Shown: one piece after another, positions 18,009 to 26,290 of the stretch | Layout of the letters: the number at the start of each line of letters is the position of its first letter | Position numbering within the stretch: position 1 is the first letter of the stretch | Origin: an uncultured Erythrobacter sp. | GTDB taxonomy: Bacteria > Pseudomonadota > Alphaproteobacteria > Sphingomonadales > Sphingomonadaceae | DNA: 64,000 bases | Direction: 5' to 3' | NCBI RefSeq assembly: GCF_947497915.1 | Contig: NZ_CANMIJ010000002.1 | Coordinates: 682,001-746,000 of the forward strand | Program-made: the position numbers and the translations under genes | Notes under the pieces: model-generated | The model's database searches: none | The model's input: the letters and a program-made list of their open reading frames with translations, nothing else | What the model was told of the DNA's origin: nothing

Positions 18009-18572
18009 ATGGATATTCGGGTATCGGGTCACCAGGTGGAAACAGGCGCAGCTTTGCAAGAGCATGCATCGGAGCGATTGGGCGGGATTGTCGACAAATA
18101 CTTCGACAGCGCGCTTTCATCACATGTCACTTTTGGCAAAGCGCCCGCCGGAGCATTCCGCTGCGATATCGTCACCCACGTCAATCACGGCACAATCCTA
18201 AAAGCGCAAGGCAGCGCGCATGATGCGCATCAGGCGCTCGACAATGCCGCTACCAAAATCGAAACACAGCTGCGCCGGTACAAACGCCGCCTGACAGACC
18301 GGCATGAGCGCGCGACTCAGGTGCGCGCAGAGGAAGAGGCGGCCTACACGATCTTTGCCGCAGAAGAGCCCGAAGAAGAAGTCGTATCAGACGCGCCGCC
18401 CATCATTGCAGAAACCAGCGTCGATGTTCCCACCTACAGTGTGGCCGACGCGGTTATGATGCTCGATCTGCGCGACACGCCGGCGCTATTTTTCAAAAAT
18501 GCTGGAACAGACCGGCATAATATGGTTTATCGCCGCGCTGACGGCTCGATCGGCTGGGTTGAGCCACGATAG
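18009..18572 (+). CDS. hpf: ribosome hibernation promoting factor, long form
   Basis: 187 residues. An N-terminal RaiA/YfiA ribosome-binding domain (about residues 1-105, DIRVSGHQVETGAALQEHASERL) is joined by a charged linker to a C-terminal dimerisation domain (from about 130: YSVADAVMMLDLRDTPALFFKNAGT). The long form lets two 70S ribosomes join as a 100S hibernating dimer. I chose the ATG at 18009, preceded by AGAGGAGA; the upstream in-frame start at 17952 would overlap dnaQ and lacks the family sequence. Confidence 0.94.
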   Translation: MDIRVSGHQVETGAALQEHASERLGGIVDKYFDSALSSHVTFGKAPAGAFRCDIVTHVNHGTILKAQGSAHDAHQALDNAATKIETQLRRYKRRLTDRHERATQVRAEEEAAYTIFAAEEPEEEVVSDAPPIIAETSVDVPTYSVADAVMMLDLRDTPALFFKNAGTDRHNMVYRRADGSIGWVEPR

Positions 18573-18729
18573 AGCCACATTTGTGTCGTTGAGAGAACGG
18601 CACCATCTAAAAGATGGCGTAACATGCGCATCTCTGGAGAGGACACCGCACCCCGCCCGCGGCCACTCCATGTCATGCGCGAACCCTGACCCATTAATGG
18701 GCGAATTAGTTCGGGATTTAGATTTCGTA

Positions 18730-19191
18730 ATGGATGTAAATATCACCATGCTGCCTGAGGCGGTCTTCATCGACCGTCTGGAGAATAAGCAGCAAGTTCT
18801 TACCCAGATTTCAAAGCAGTTTGCCGAGGTTTATGACTTGGATGCTGCCGAAGTGCTCGACGGGCTCGAGCAGCGCGAAGCGCTTGGCAGCACCGGCTTT
18901 GGCCGCGGCGCCGCGATCCCGCATTGCCGCAACGCCTCGGTGCGCCGTCCAACACTGGTTTTGCTCAAATTGGAGCAAGCCGTCGATTTCAGCGCGGCCG
19001 ATGCTGTGCCGGTCTCGCTGTTCTTTGGCCTTGTCTCGCCTGAGAATGCAGGTGCCACCCACCTTCACGCATTGGCGGCGATTTCCCGTTTCATGCGCGA
19101 TGACACTATGATTCAGGCCCTGAACGAAGCGTCTGATCCAGAGGCGATGTTCGCAATGTTGACGAACCAATTCCTGCGCGATGCCGCCTGA
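18730..19191 (+). CDS. ptsN: nitrogen PTS IIA component PtsN (EIIA-Ntr)
   Basis: 153 residues, a PTS EIIA type 2 domain. GFGRGAAIPHCRN contains the phosphorylated histidine in the usual G-x-x-IPH context. The rest fits the fold, with LFFGLVSPENAGATHLHALAAISRFMRD. It receives phosphate from the EI-Ntr/NPr relay and regulates potassium, nitrogen or carbon functions by protein contact. The start is uncertain: I chose 18730, from which the length fits the family, but in-frame starts occur upstream as far as 18499, overlapping hpf. The hpf-ptsN pairing is widely conserved. Confidence 0.88.
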   Translation: MDVNITMLPEAVFIDRLENKQQVLTQISKQFAEVYDLDAAEVLDGLEQREALGSTGFGRGAAIPHCRNASVRRPTLVLLKLEQAVDFSAADAVPVSLFFGLVSPENAGATHLHALAAISRFMRDDTMIQALNEASDPEAMFAMLTNQFLRDAA

Positions 19192-19207
19192 AGAGGAAAA
19201 TAACGCG

Positions 19208-19657
19208 ATGTCCGGCGCGGATTCGCATTACCGCGCGCTGGAGCGGCTCTATTCCTCGGCTCCGATTAACGAGAAATTCGCCTCGAAGATCGAATTGCCG
19301 GGCAGGGGACGGTCGCGCCTGACTTTCACAATCGATGAGGCCGTGTTCCATGCCGCTGGCGCGGCGCACGGTACGATTTACTTCAAAATGTTAGATGATG
19401 CGGCGTTCTATGCGGCAAACACGCTGGCGACTGATCGGTTTTTGCTGACCACCAGCTTTAACCTGCATTTCACGAAGCCCGTGCGCGCAGGTGAAGTCGT
19501 CGCCGAAGGGCGCTGGGTCAGCGGCAAACGCCGCGTTTTCGTCGCCGAATCGCGTTTGATCGATGCTGAAGGCGATGAAATTGGTCGGGGCACCGGCACA
19601 TTCATGCGCTCTCGCATCGCCCTATCCAGCCTGCCCGGATATTCCTCAGGCGAATGA
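19208..19657 (+). CDS. hotdog-fold thioesterase (PaaI-like)
   Basis: 149 residues with the hotdog pattern: GAAHGTIYFKMLDDAAFYAANTL is the central helix with its HG and Asp, and TTSFNLHFTKPVRAGEVVAEGRWV forms the following strands. The family hydrolyses acyl-CoA thioesters; the physiological acyl group is unknown. AGAGGA at 19192-19197 is 10 bases before the chosen ATG and fixes the start. Its stop overlaps the DUF1491 start by 4 bases. Confidence 0.85.
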   Translation: MSGADSHYRALERLYSSAPINEKFASKIELPGRGRSRLTFTIDEAVFHAAGAAHGTIYFKMLDDAAFYAANTLATDRFLLTTSFNLHFTKPVRAGEVVAEGRWVSGKRRVFVAESRLIDAEGDEIGRGTGTFMRSRIALSSLPGYSSGE

Positions 19658-19995
19658 CAGAGCCGGTTCGCTTTCCCGCCCATGTCGAAATTTCGAGCCT
19701 GATCCGGTTGGCGCAATCCAATGATGGCTCCGCAATGGTGCTGGCCAAGGGGGAGCGCGACGGCGGAACGATCCTATTGGTAACCATGTATCGCGGAGGC
19801 ACCGCCCAGCTATGGGAAAGAATGCCGCAGATGGATGGAACGCGGTCTTTTATACGTACCAAGACGCAAGATATTGAAAATTCTTATGAATTTCACGAAT
19901 ATCTTGAGCGTCGGTGTGAACAAGACCCCGATATCTGGGTTTTAGAGGTGGATATCGCGGACCCGGAACGGTTCATCGCACTTCTGCCCGGTTAA
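19654..19995 (+). CDS. DUF1491 family protein
   Basis: 113 residues. The pattern of an N-terminal helix ISSLIRLAQSNDGSAMVLAKGERDGGTILLV, a central Trp strand QLWERMP and the C-terminal DPDIWVLEVDIADPERFI matches the alphaproteobacterial DUF1491 family. Function is unknown. There is no signal peptide and no metal motif. It is coupled to the thioesterase by an ATGA overlap. Confidence 0.8.
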   Translation: MTEPVRFPAHVEISSLIRLAQSNDGSAMVLAKGERDGGTILLVTMYRGGTAQLWERMPQMDGTRSFIRTKTQDIENSYEFHEYLERRCEQDPDIWVLEVDIADPERFIALLPG

Positions 19996-20194
19996 CTTGA
20001 CTTAGTTTCAATTGGAACTATTTGAGCCCCTGCTTCCACATGCGGAGGCTGGCAAAGCGGTAATAAGGCCGCCGGATCAGCACGCAGACGGGGGGCAGCC
20101 GGTAGGCATCAGAACCATCATACAATTTGCGCAAACATCGCAACAGGTTCTCACCTGCGTCGGAGCTCGCTCACCGCATAAAAAGTAGTTTTTG

Positions 20195-20866
20195 ATGAGT
20201 CGTAAGACTTACTCTTTAAGCGCGGTCGCTATTGCAGCCACCGCCGGTTTGAGCTTCTCAAGCGCCGATGGCGCCGGAGCTTTCGCACAAGACGCCGCGG
20301 CTCTCCCCGCAGCGGATCAAACCGAATCCACCGCTCAAGAGCTGGTGGAAATTGTACCTCAAGCGACCGTTTTCGTGTCGGAAGAAGTGGTACAACCTGT
20401 CGCAGAAGAAGCTGCGGACACTCAAAACGCTGATATCACCTACGACGCTGCCTCGCTGCGCGAGCTGGTGAGCAAGGTCGATCAAAGCGACAACATGAGC
20501 GAGCAGATGCGGTGCCTCGCCGGTGCCGTTTATTTCGAATCGCGCGGTGAACCTCTCGCTGGCCAGTTGGCCGTGGCGCAAGTCGTCATCAATCGCGCCG
20601 ATGACCGCCGTTTCCCGGCAAGCTATTGCGGCGTTGTTTACCAGCGCGCGCAGTTCTCCTTCGTGAAGAACGGCCGCATGCCGCGTATCAAGACCGGCTC
20701 GGCCGCTTGGGACCGTGCAAAATCAATCGCTCGCATTGCTCACGAAGAAATGTGGGAATCCGAAGCAGGCGAAGCCGTCTACTTCCACGCGAACTATGTT
20801 CGCCCATCGTGGAGCCGCCGCAAAACACGGACGGCACAGATCGATACGCATATTTTTTATCGTTGA
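20195..20866 (+). CDS. secreted cell wall hydrolase, SleB family
   Basis: 223 residues. An N-terminal signal peptide (about residues 1-31, ending GAGAFAQ) precedes a Gln/Glu/Val-rich linker, then a Hydrolase_2 (SleB) domain from about residue 108: MRCLAGAVYFESRGEPLAGQ with its catalytic Glu, VVINRADDRRFPASYCGVVYQ, and FHANYVRPSW near the end. The family cleaves peptidoglycan as a lytic transglycosylase or amidase. ATG at 20195 follows an in-frame TTG at 20192. The 199-bp gap before it shows no clear element. A strong terminator follows. Confidence 0.9.
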   Translation: MSRKTYSLSAVAIAATAGLSFSSADGAGAFAQDAAALPAADQTESTAQELVEIVPQATVFVSEEVVQPVAEEAADTQNADITYDAASLRELVSKVDQSDNMSEQMRCLAGAVYFESRGEPLAGQLAVAQVVINRADDRRFPASYCGVVYQRAQFSFVKNGRMPRIKTGSAAWDRAKSIARIAHEEMWESEAGEAVYFHANYVRPSWSRRKTRTAQIDTHIFYR

Positions 20867-20892
20867 TCGAATGATCCGATGAAACAATTGAG

Positions 20893-20919
20893 CCCCCGCC
20901 CTTATCGGCGGGGGTTTTT
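20893..20919 (+). terminator. intrinsic terminator after the SleB gene
   Basis: CCCCCGCC (20893-20900) and GGCGGGGG (20907-20914) form a perfect 8-bp GC stem with a 6-base loop, followed by TTTTTG. It lies 26 bases beyond the stop codon. Confidence 0.92.
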
Positions 20920-20935
20920 GTTTGTGCCTGCGCGG

Positions 20936-21748
20936 TTAATCCCGCAGCACCGCCCAAGTCGGGGCGTGATCGCTGGCTTTTTCACGCCCGCGATGGTCAC
21001 GGTCCACGCCGACAGAGTGCAATCGATCCGCCAATTCCGGGGTGAGCAGGACGTGATCAATCCGGAAGCCGTGATCACGCTGCCATGCGCCCGCCTGATA
21101 ATCCCAATACGTCCACACCCCGCCGCGCGGATTCAACGTGCGCACCGCATCCGTCCAGCCATCGGCCAACAATGATGAATAGGCTGCACGGCTTTCCGGT
21201 TGCATAAGCGCATCAGAGGCCATGGCCTTCACGGAATACGTATCATCATCCTGCGGGATCACGTTGTAATCGCCCAAAACGGCGGCAGGCACTTCTTCTG
21301 CCCAAATCTCACCCATGCGGGCACGCAGCTTTTCCATCCATGCCAGTTTATAGTCGAATTTCGGGCCTGGATGCGGGTTTCCGTTCGGCAGATAAATGCA
21401 GACAATCCGCAGCGTTCCGCCGTCTTTGTTCGTGATATCCGCTTCGAGATAGCGGGCTTGCTCGCCTTCGCCTTCTTTAGGGCCATTGATGCCGAGACCG
21501 CGCTTGATCTCTTTGGGCGGCTCATATCCCGCTTTGCCGTCGGTGAGGATCGCCACACCGTTGAAACTCTTCTGGCCATGCCAGATCGCGTGATAGCCAA
21601 GCTCTTCAAATTCTGAGGCGGGAAACCCTTCGTCCTGGCTCTTCACTTCCTGCAAGCAAGCAATCGCAGGCCGCGTTTCTGCGAGCCATTCTTTCAAACG
21701 CGGCAAGCGCGCTTTGATACCATTGATGTTGTATGTGGCGATTTTCAT
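20936..21748 (-). CDS. xthA: exodeoxyribonuclease III
   Basis: 270 residues. EEP-type nuclease motifs run in order: IATYNINGIKARL (Asn), CLQEVKSQDEGFP (Glu), GDYNVIPQDDDTY (Asp, Asn), and DHAPTWAVLRD with the catalytic Asp-His at the end. It cleaves abasic sites and degrades 3' ends in base-excision repair. It is encoded alone, convergent with the SleB gene. Confidence 0.95.
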   Translation of the reverse strand: MKIATYNINGIKARLPRLKEWLAETRPAIACLQEVKSQDEGFPASEFEELGYHAIWHGQKSFNGVAILTDGKAGYEPPKEIKRGLGINGPKEGEGEQARYLEADITNKDGGTLRIVCIYLPNGNPHPGPKFDYKLAWMEKLRARMGEIWAEEVPAAVLGDYNVIPQDDDTYSVKAMASDALMQPESRAAYSSLLADGWTDAVRTLNPRGGVWTYWDYQAGAWQRDHGFRIDHVLLTPELADRLHSVGVDRDHRGREKASDHAPTWAVLRD

Positions 21749-21786
21749 GGCAGCATCTCTGCCTGAATTAAGGCCTCGCGTAAAAC

Positions 21787-22116
21787 CTAAATGCCGAAGC
21801 TTGATCCGCAGCCGCAGCCTGCCGCTGCCTTGGGGTTTTCAACCTTGAAAGCCGCGCCGCCGAGCGATTCGACGAAATCGACGATGCTGCCGCCAACCAA
21901 ATCGAGGCTCATCGGATCAACGACCAGTTTCACGCCGTCTGTTTCACTAACAGAATCGTCGCCATCCGGGCCGTCGGCAAGGTCGAACTTGTATTGAAAG
22001 CCGGAACAGCCTCCTCCCTCGACAGAAAGCCGCAAAATCGCGGGTTTTGTCTGCTTTTCGGCGATCCATGCAACGCGTTTTGCCGCGGCGGGGGTGAGGG
22101 TGAGTGTTTCAGCCAT
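21787..22116 (-). CDS. erpA: A-type iron-sulfur carrier ErpA-like
   Basis: 109 residues. The three conserved cysteines are present: GGGCSGFQYKF near residue 37 and CGCGSSFGI at the C-terminus. The length and the preceding EGGGCSGF suit ErpA. It delivers iron-sulfur clusters to apoproteins. A second A-type carrier is encoded at the end of the SUF operon in this window (56982-57338), so two copies with different expression are present. Confidence 0.9.
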   Translation of the reverse strand: MAETLTLTPAAAKRVAWIAEKQTKPAILRLSVEGGGCSGFQYKFDLADGPDGDDSVSETDGVKLVVDPMSLDLVGGSIVDFVESLGGAAFKVENPKAAAGCGCGSSFGI

Positions 22117-22153
22117 GAGTGGGATTTAGGAGCGAGGAGCGCGAACCACAAGC

Positions 22154-22585
22154 TTAAGCGGTCTGGATATAATTCCGGATCGCCTCGGCTTCTTGCTCCA
22201 CGGCGTCGATTTTGTCCTTCACCAGGTCGCCAATCGAAATGAAAGCAACAAGTGCCCCGTTCTCGACAACCGGGAAATGGCGGAAACGTCGTTTTGACAT
22301 GAGTGCCATAGCATCATCGATTTTGGTCGATGGTTCTACGGTTATGGCAGGCGACGTCATAATCGTCTCAACCGGCATATTGAGGCAATTTGCACCTTGA
22401 TCGGCAAGCCGGTAGATTATGTCGCGCTCCGAAATGATCCCCGCCACGCTGCCAGCGCGCATCACGGGGAGGGCGCCAATCCGCTTTCCTGCTAGGATCG
22501 CCACAACCTCCGACACCGGTGTAGACACGTCGCAAGACACGATATCCTGCGCTGATCGGCCTGCGATAATCTTTGCAATAGTCAT
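22154..22585 (-). CDS. CBS-domain pair protein
   Basis: 143 residues made of two CBS motifs: DVSTPVSEVVAILAGKRIGALPVM to GIISERDIIYRLAD, and EPSTKIDDAMALMSKRRFRHFPVVENGALVAFISIGDLVK. CBS pairs bind adenine nucleotides and act as regulators; the partner is unknown. An AAGGAG ribosome binding site just upstream of the ATG at 22585 decides the start; the upstream in-frame extension lacks family sequence. Confidence 0.88.
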   Translation of the reverse strand: MTIAKIIAGRSAQDIVSCDVSTPVSEVVAILAGKRIGALPVMRAGSVAGIISERDIIYRLADQGANCLNMPVETIMTSPAITVEPSTKIDDAMALMSKRRFRHFPVVENGALVAFISIGDLVKDKIDAVEQEAEAIRNYIQTA

Positions 22586-22721
22586 GGGGGGCTCCTTTTT
22601 CTGACAAACAAAGTGCCACTTTTGCCGGCGAAAAGCGAATCGGCCCTGATCGCGACTTGGCGCAAGAACAGTTGCAAGCAAGGCCATTGCAATGCGGGCT
22701 ACGCGCCGTCATGGGAAAGTC

Positions 22722-23039
22722 ATGGCCAACAAATCACCGCTCGATGATCCGGAAACGGCAGCTCATGCGTGGGCACGATATCGCCAGATAATGCGCTGGC
22801 TGATGGCGGTGACGATAGGGGTAGTCATCGTTGCGCTCGGCGTATTGTACGCATTTAACGGCGCGATTTCGGTTCACTATTACATAGCGATCGCGCTTGG
22901 CATTTCCTTCACCATGCTGTTGACGGGCGGACTGATGGGTCTTGTCTTCCTATCGAACGGCACAGGGCACGACGAAGCAGTCGACAACCGTTTGCCGAGC
23001 GCGGACGAGCTGTTTGGCGATGACAAAGACGACAAATAG
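22722..23039 (+). CDS. small inner-membrane protein of unknown function
   Basis: 105 residues with two hydrophobic segments, about residues 25-46 (LMAVTIGVVIVALGVLYAF) and 55-79 (YYIAIALGISFTMLLTGGLMGLVFL). A short N-terminal domain carries ARYRQIMRW, and the tail is acidic, ending GDDKDDK. The pattern is common in Sphingomonadales genomes; no function is known. An upstream in-frame ATG at 22692 is possible, but GGGAAAG lies just before 22722. Confidence 0.7.
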   Translation: MANKSPLDDPETAAHAWARYRQIMRWLMAVTIGVVIVALGVLYAFNGAISVHYYIAIALGISFTMLLTGGLMGLVFLSNGTGHDEAVDNRLPSADELFGDDKDDK

Positions 23040-23049
23040 CGCGCGGAAA

Positions 23050-23463
23050 TCAGGCTGGCGGGGTTAACCTGAATTCTTCCACCGGCTTTCCGCCGATCAG
23101 GTGTTCTTCGATAATCCGCTCCAGCACATCGGGATGGCACGAGTGGTACCAGACACCCTCTGGCCACACGACCGCAACCGGACCCGCTCCGCAAATCTGC
23201 AAACAATCCGCTTTGGTGCGCTGAATCCCGCCGCCTGCGCCTTTGGCGTGATTGGCAGTCCGCTTTGGCCCGATCAGTCCGCGTTGTTTCAGGCGGTCTT
23301 TAAGAAACTGCCACGCAATCTCGCCCTCGGCGCGGGAACAACATTTCTCTTTTTCAGATAGGGCGCACAGGAAAATGTGACGTTCGATGCCGTCGCCTTT
23401 CGCCTCAGTCCCGTACTTCTTGGCGAGCGCGGTTTGCGCAGCCAGCTTTTCCGTATCGCTCAT
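23050..23463 (-). CDS. thioredoxin-like [2Fe-2S] ferredoxin
   Basis: 137 residues. Cysteines at [26 protein letters not shown] and the [12 protein letters not shown] region follow the pattern of the thioredoxin-like ferredoxin family related to the NuoE C-terminal domain. The IERHIFLCA opening is characteristic. It probably carries one [2Fe-2S] cluster in the cytosol, with unknown partners. Its start overlaps the stop of the upstream S9 peptidase gene by 4 bases (ATGA), so the two are cotranslated. Confidence 0.87.
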   Translation of the reverse strand: MSDTEKLAAQTALAKKYGTEAKGDGIERHIFLCALSEKEKCCSRAEGEIAWQFLKDRLKQRGLIGPKRTANHAKGAGGGIQRTKADCLQICGAGPVAVVWPEGVWYHSCHPDVLERIIEEHLIGGKPVEEFRLTPPA

Positions 23464-25679
23464 TCGGCCGGTTCTTCTTGCTCTTTCTCTTCAACAACGA
23501 GCCAGCGGTTGAGCCAGTCGAACACGGTGCCGTGCCATTGCAGTGAATTTTCCGCGCCAAGAACCCAGTGATTCTCATCGGGGAAGACCAGCAATTGCGA
23601 AGGGATGCCGCGTTCCTGCAAGGCTGTGAAGCTTTGCAGTCCCTGAGTATAGGGCACGCGGAAATCTTGTTCGCCTGCAACGACGAGCATGGGTGTTTTC
23701 CATTGATCGACATGATTGACGGGGTTCCAGCGCTCATATTCATCGCGTGCTTCGGCATAAGAGCCGCCGAAATCCCAGCGCGGGAACCACAGTTCCTCGG
23801 TGGAATAGTAAAAGCTGCGCATGTCGAACAATCCGTCATGCTGGACGAGACAATCGAAGCGGTCAGGCCATTTGCCCGCGATCCAATTGACCATGTAGCC
23901 GCCATAGCTGGCCCCCATTGCACAGGCGCGGGTGCCATCGATTTGGGTATCAAGTTCAAGCGCGGCGGCAAGGCCTTTTTGCAAGTCTTCCAGCGGTTTA
24001 CCGCCCCAATCGCGGTTGATCGAATCCATGAACTCCTGCCCGTATCCGGCACTGCCGTGGAAATCGACCGATATGACAGCGTAGCCCTGGCTCGCGACCA
24101 CGCGCGGGTTCCAGCGGCTGGACCAGCCATCGCGGAAACTGCCCTGCGGCCCGCCGTGAATGTAGAGGATTGCTGGGATCGGCCCTGTCTGGTTTTCAAG
24201 CCGTGTAATCTGGCCCCACACCGTGTCACCCTCTGCCCCAGCAAAGCTGAAACGTGTTGTCACAGTCGATGCCATTGCGCCCATGCGGGTGGTGACAACA
24301 TCGGTTAGCGGGCGCGCTTGGCCCATGCCATCGGACAGAAACATTTCGTTCGGCACGCCAATGGAATCGCGGGTAAACAACAGCCTGTCACCCGACAAAG
24401 GCACCACATTGCCAATATGCGCTTCATTGCCCGCCATCAGGTCCAGCTTAGTCGTTTCGCCTGTTGCTGGATCAATCTTGAAAACGGGCGTGTCGAGCAC
24501 ATCGGCTGCGCTGGCGAGGAGGTATGACCCATCCACGCTCCATGTCAGGCCGCCAAAGGATAGATCGACATCCTGAGTGAGCGCGCGTGTCTCACCGGTT
24601 TCTAGATTGCGGAGTTGCACGACCAAACGATCAGCTTCGTATCCGGGCCGCGCCATGGCGAGATAGGCAAGATATTTGCCATCGGGCGATGGGGCAGGGC
24701 CAATATCAACGGCAGTGTTGCCGCCCGTCAAAACCTGCGGCGCAGCGCCGGAAAAGTCGGAAAAATAGATATCGTGATCGGTCGAAATCGGCTCGTCCGA
24801 ATTGGCTTCACGCGCGACAAAATATACGCCGGAGCCGTCTGGCGCCCATGCAATGTCCTCGCCTCCACCAAATGGCATGGTCGGCGTGTCGCCTGTAATT
24901 CCGGTAAGCGGGTCTACGCCGTCAACGGGCACGCCTTCGCCGACAACTTTGCCGTCTTCCAAGCCGAATACAAAGACCCGGTTATAGATGCCCGGCGTTG
25001 CCCAGCGATCCCAATGGCGGAAAAAGCCCTCATCCCCTTGATAAAGCCGTCCATTGCCGGGGCCGGGCAGATGTTTGGCTTCGCCATCACCATCGTTATC
25101 GCCATCGTTATCGCCATCGTTATCTCCATCGTCGCAACCAAAGCGCGGGCAATCTCGCGGCAGCTCCGCCCATAGGGCAACACCGTCACCCGTTGGCGAA
25201 AGTTTAAACCCGGCAATATCGGTGCCCGCAATATCCGCGACGACCATCGGGCCGGTCACATTGCCGTTCGCCTCAAGCGCAGCGCGCCACAGCCGCGATT
25301 GCGGTTCTTGATCATCATCGGTGTGCTGCGTGCTGAGGAAATAGAGATAGTTGTCCGCTCCGAAAGCAAACGCATATCCATCTATGCCAAGGTCGAATGC
25401 AACCGGAGCGCTGCCCGGTTCTTGCAAATCAATAACATAATGTTTGCGCGAACGGTCAAAGGTGTCCGGATCGGTTTCAGTGACGGAAAAGACCGCATAG
25501 CGATCCATCGCCACGGTTGCTCCGCCAAGGCGAGGCATTGTGACCAGATCGGCGGCTGACATGGCCGGCGCCTTAAGGCCCGAAACATCGCCAGAATTGG
25601 TGTGATCGTCAGCAGCCAGAGGCGCCGAGGCTAGTGCAGATGCTGCGGCTGCAGCACTGAAAAAATGTGTCCATCGCAT
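23460..25679 (-). CDS. secreted S9-family prolyl oligopeptidase/acylaminoacyl peptidase
   Basis: 739 residues. Signal peptide (1-23, ending ASAPLAADD) is followed by a beta-propeller with WD40-like TolB repeats, then an alpha/beta hydrolase domain with Ser in [11 protein letters not shown], Asp in [11 protein letters not shown] and His in PDENHWVLG. It should cleave dipeptides or acyl-amino acids from peptides in the periplasm. An unusual acidic insertion near residue 185 reads [17 protein letters not shown] and is encoded by tandem 12-bp repeats; such runs often bind calcium. It is cotranslated with the downstream ferredoxin. Confidence 0.93.
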   Translation of the reverse strand: MRWTHFFSAAAAASALASAPLAADDHTNSGDVSGLKAPAMSAADLVTMPRLGGATVAMDRYAVFSVTETDPDTFDRSRKHYVIDLQEPGSAPVAFDLGIDGYAFAFGADNYLYFLSTQHTDDDQEPQSRLWRAALEANGNVTGPMVVADIAGTDIAGFKLSPTGDGVALWAELPRDCPRFGCDDGDNDGDNDGDNDGDGEAKHLPGPGNGRLYQGDEGFFRHWDRWATPGIYNRVFVFGLEDGKVVGEGVPVDGVDPLTGITGDTPTMPFGGGEDIAWAPDGSGVYFVAREANSDEPISTDHDIYFSDFSGAAPQVLTGGNTAVDIGPAPSPDGKYLAYLAMARPGYEADRLVVQLRNLETGETRALTQDVDLSFGGLTWSVDGSYLLASAADVLDTPVFKIDPATGETTKLDLMAGNEAHIGNVVPLSGDRLLFTRDSIGVPNEMFLSDGMGQARPLTDVVTTRMGAMASTVTTRFSFAGAEGDTVWGQITRLENQTGPIPAILYIHGGPQGSFRDGWSSRWNPRVVASQGYAVISVDFHGSAGYGQEFMDSINRDWGGKPLEDLQKGLAAALELDTQIDGTRACAMGASYGGYMVNWIAGKWPDRFDCLVQHDGLFDMRSFYYSTEELWFPRWDFGGSYAEARDEYERWNPVNHVDQWKTPMLVVAGEQDFRVPYTQGLQSFTALQERGIPSQLLVFPDENHWVLGAENSLQWHGTVFDWLNRWLVVEEKEQEEPAE
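25083..25130. repeat. 12-bp tandem repeat coding for DGDN in the S9 peptidase
   Basis: Plus-strand unit GCCATCGTTATC occurs perfectly at 25101-25112 and 25113-25124, with near copies on both sides (25089-25100 with one change, and partial units at 25083 and 25125). In-frame copy-number change would add or remove four residues. Confidence 0.85.
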
Positions 25680-25751
25680 GGACGCATTGATTAACGCGCT
25701 AATCGGCAGCGCGCCAGTGAAACCGGAAATGTCAGGTGGACGGGCGGGTCT

Positions 25752-26240
25752 TTAGCTCTTCTTACCAGCGATCCGCGCGATTTCGGCCTGGACCATTTTC
25801 TCGACCATGCCGGGCAGGTTTGTATCGAGCCACTCTGCAATCATCGGGCGCATTAACTCTCGCGTCAGATCCTCAAGCGAGGTTTCACCGCTGCGAACGA
25901 TCTGCGGGCGGGCGCTCGGCTCTGACATCATAGCGAGCGCGGCGAGGTTTTCCTGCATCGCGCCGCGTACTTTTTCGGTGACGAGCGGCGTGTCGATATC
26001 ATCCGCTGTTTCATCGTCGGAATCGTCCAACACAAGCTCATCGATATCGTCGAGCTCCATTTCAGCCAGATCGAGTACGTCGCCGTCCGTCTCACCCGCG
26101 GGAGCGGCGGCTTCTTCGGCGCGCTCGGCGTCTTCCTCGCGGCGCTTGCGCGTTTGCACGGCCGTATCACGGTTATCGCGGGCGATAACTTTCTTGATCG
26201 ACTCGAGGATTTCTTCAACCGATGCTTCGTTTTGCGCCAC
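25752..26240 (-). CDS. popZ: PopZ-like polar organising protein (DUF2497)
   Basis: 162 residues with the three-part PopZ plan. The N-terminal helix SVEEILESIKKVIARD (residues 7-22) binds partners, an acidic Pro/Ala/Glu/Asp-rich middle runs about 32-85, and the C-terminal helices TRELMRPMIAEWLDTNLPGMVEKMVQAEI (130-158) give oligomerisation. In Caulobacter PopZ forms a condensate at the pole that anchors ParB-parS; this genome has both in the window. A TTAACCAT half-site lies 24-31 bases upstream. Function is inferred from domain architecture. Confidence 0.87.
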   Translation of the reverse strand: MAQNEASVEEILESIKKVIARDNRDTAVQTRKRREEDAERAEEAAAPAGETDGDVLDLAEMELDDIDELVLDDSDDETADDIDTPLVTEKVRGAMQENLAALAMMSEPSARPQIVRSGETSLEDLTRELMRPMIAEWLDTNLPGMVEKMVQAEIARIAGKKS

Positions 26241-26263
26241 TGTGTGCCCCAGATCTGTCTCTG

Positions 26264-26271
26264 TTAACCAT
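26264..26271. promoter_or_regulatory. possible CtrA half-site upstream of popZ
   Basis: TTAACCAT matches a CtrA half-site sequence as I recall it from other Alphaproteobacteria. Only a single 8-mer, so the evidence is weak, but its position just before the start of a cell-pole gene fits. Confidence 0.25.
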
Positions 26272-26290
26272 TACGAATCGGAACCTTGGG

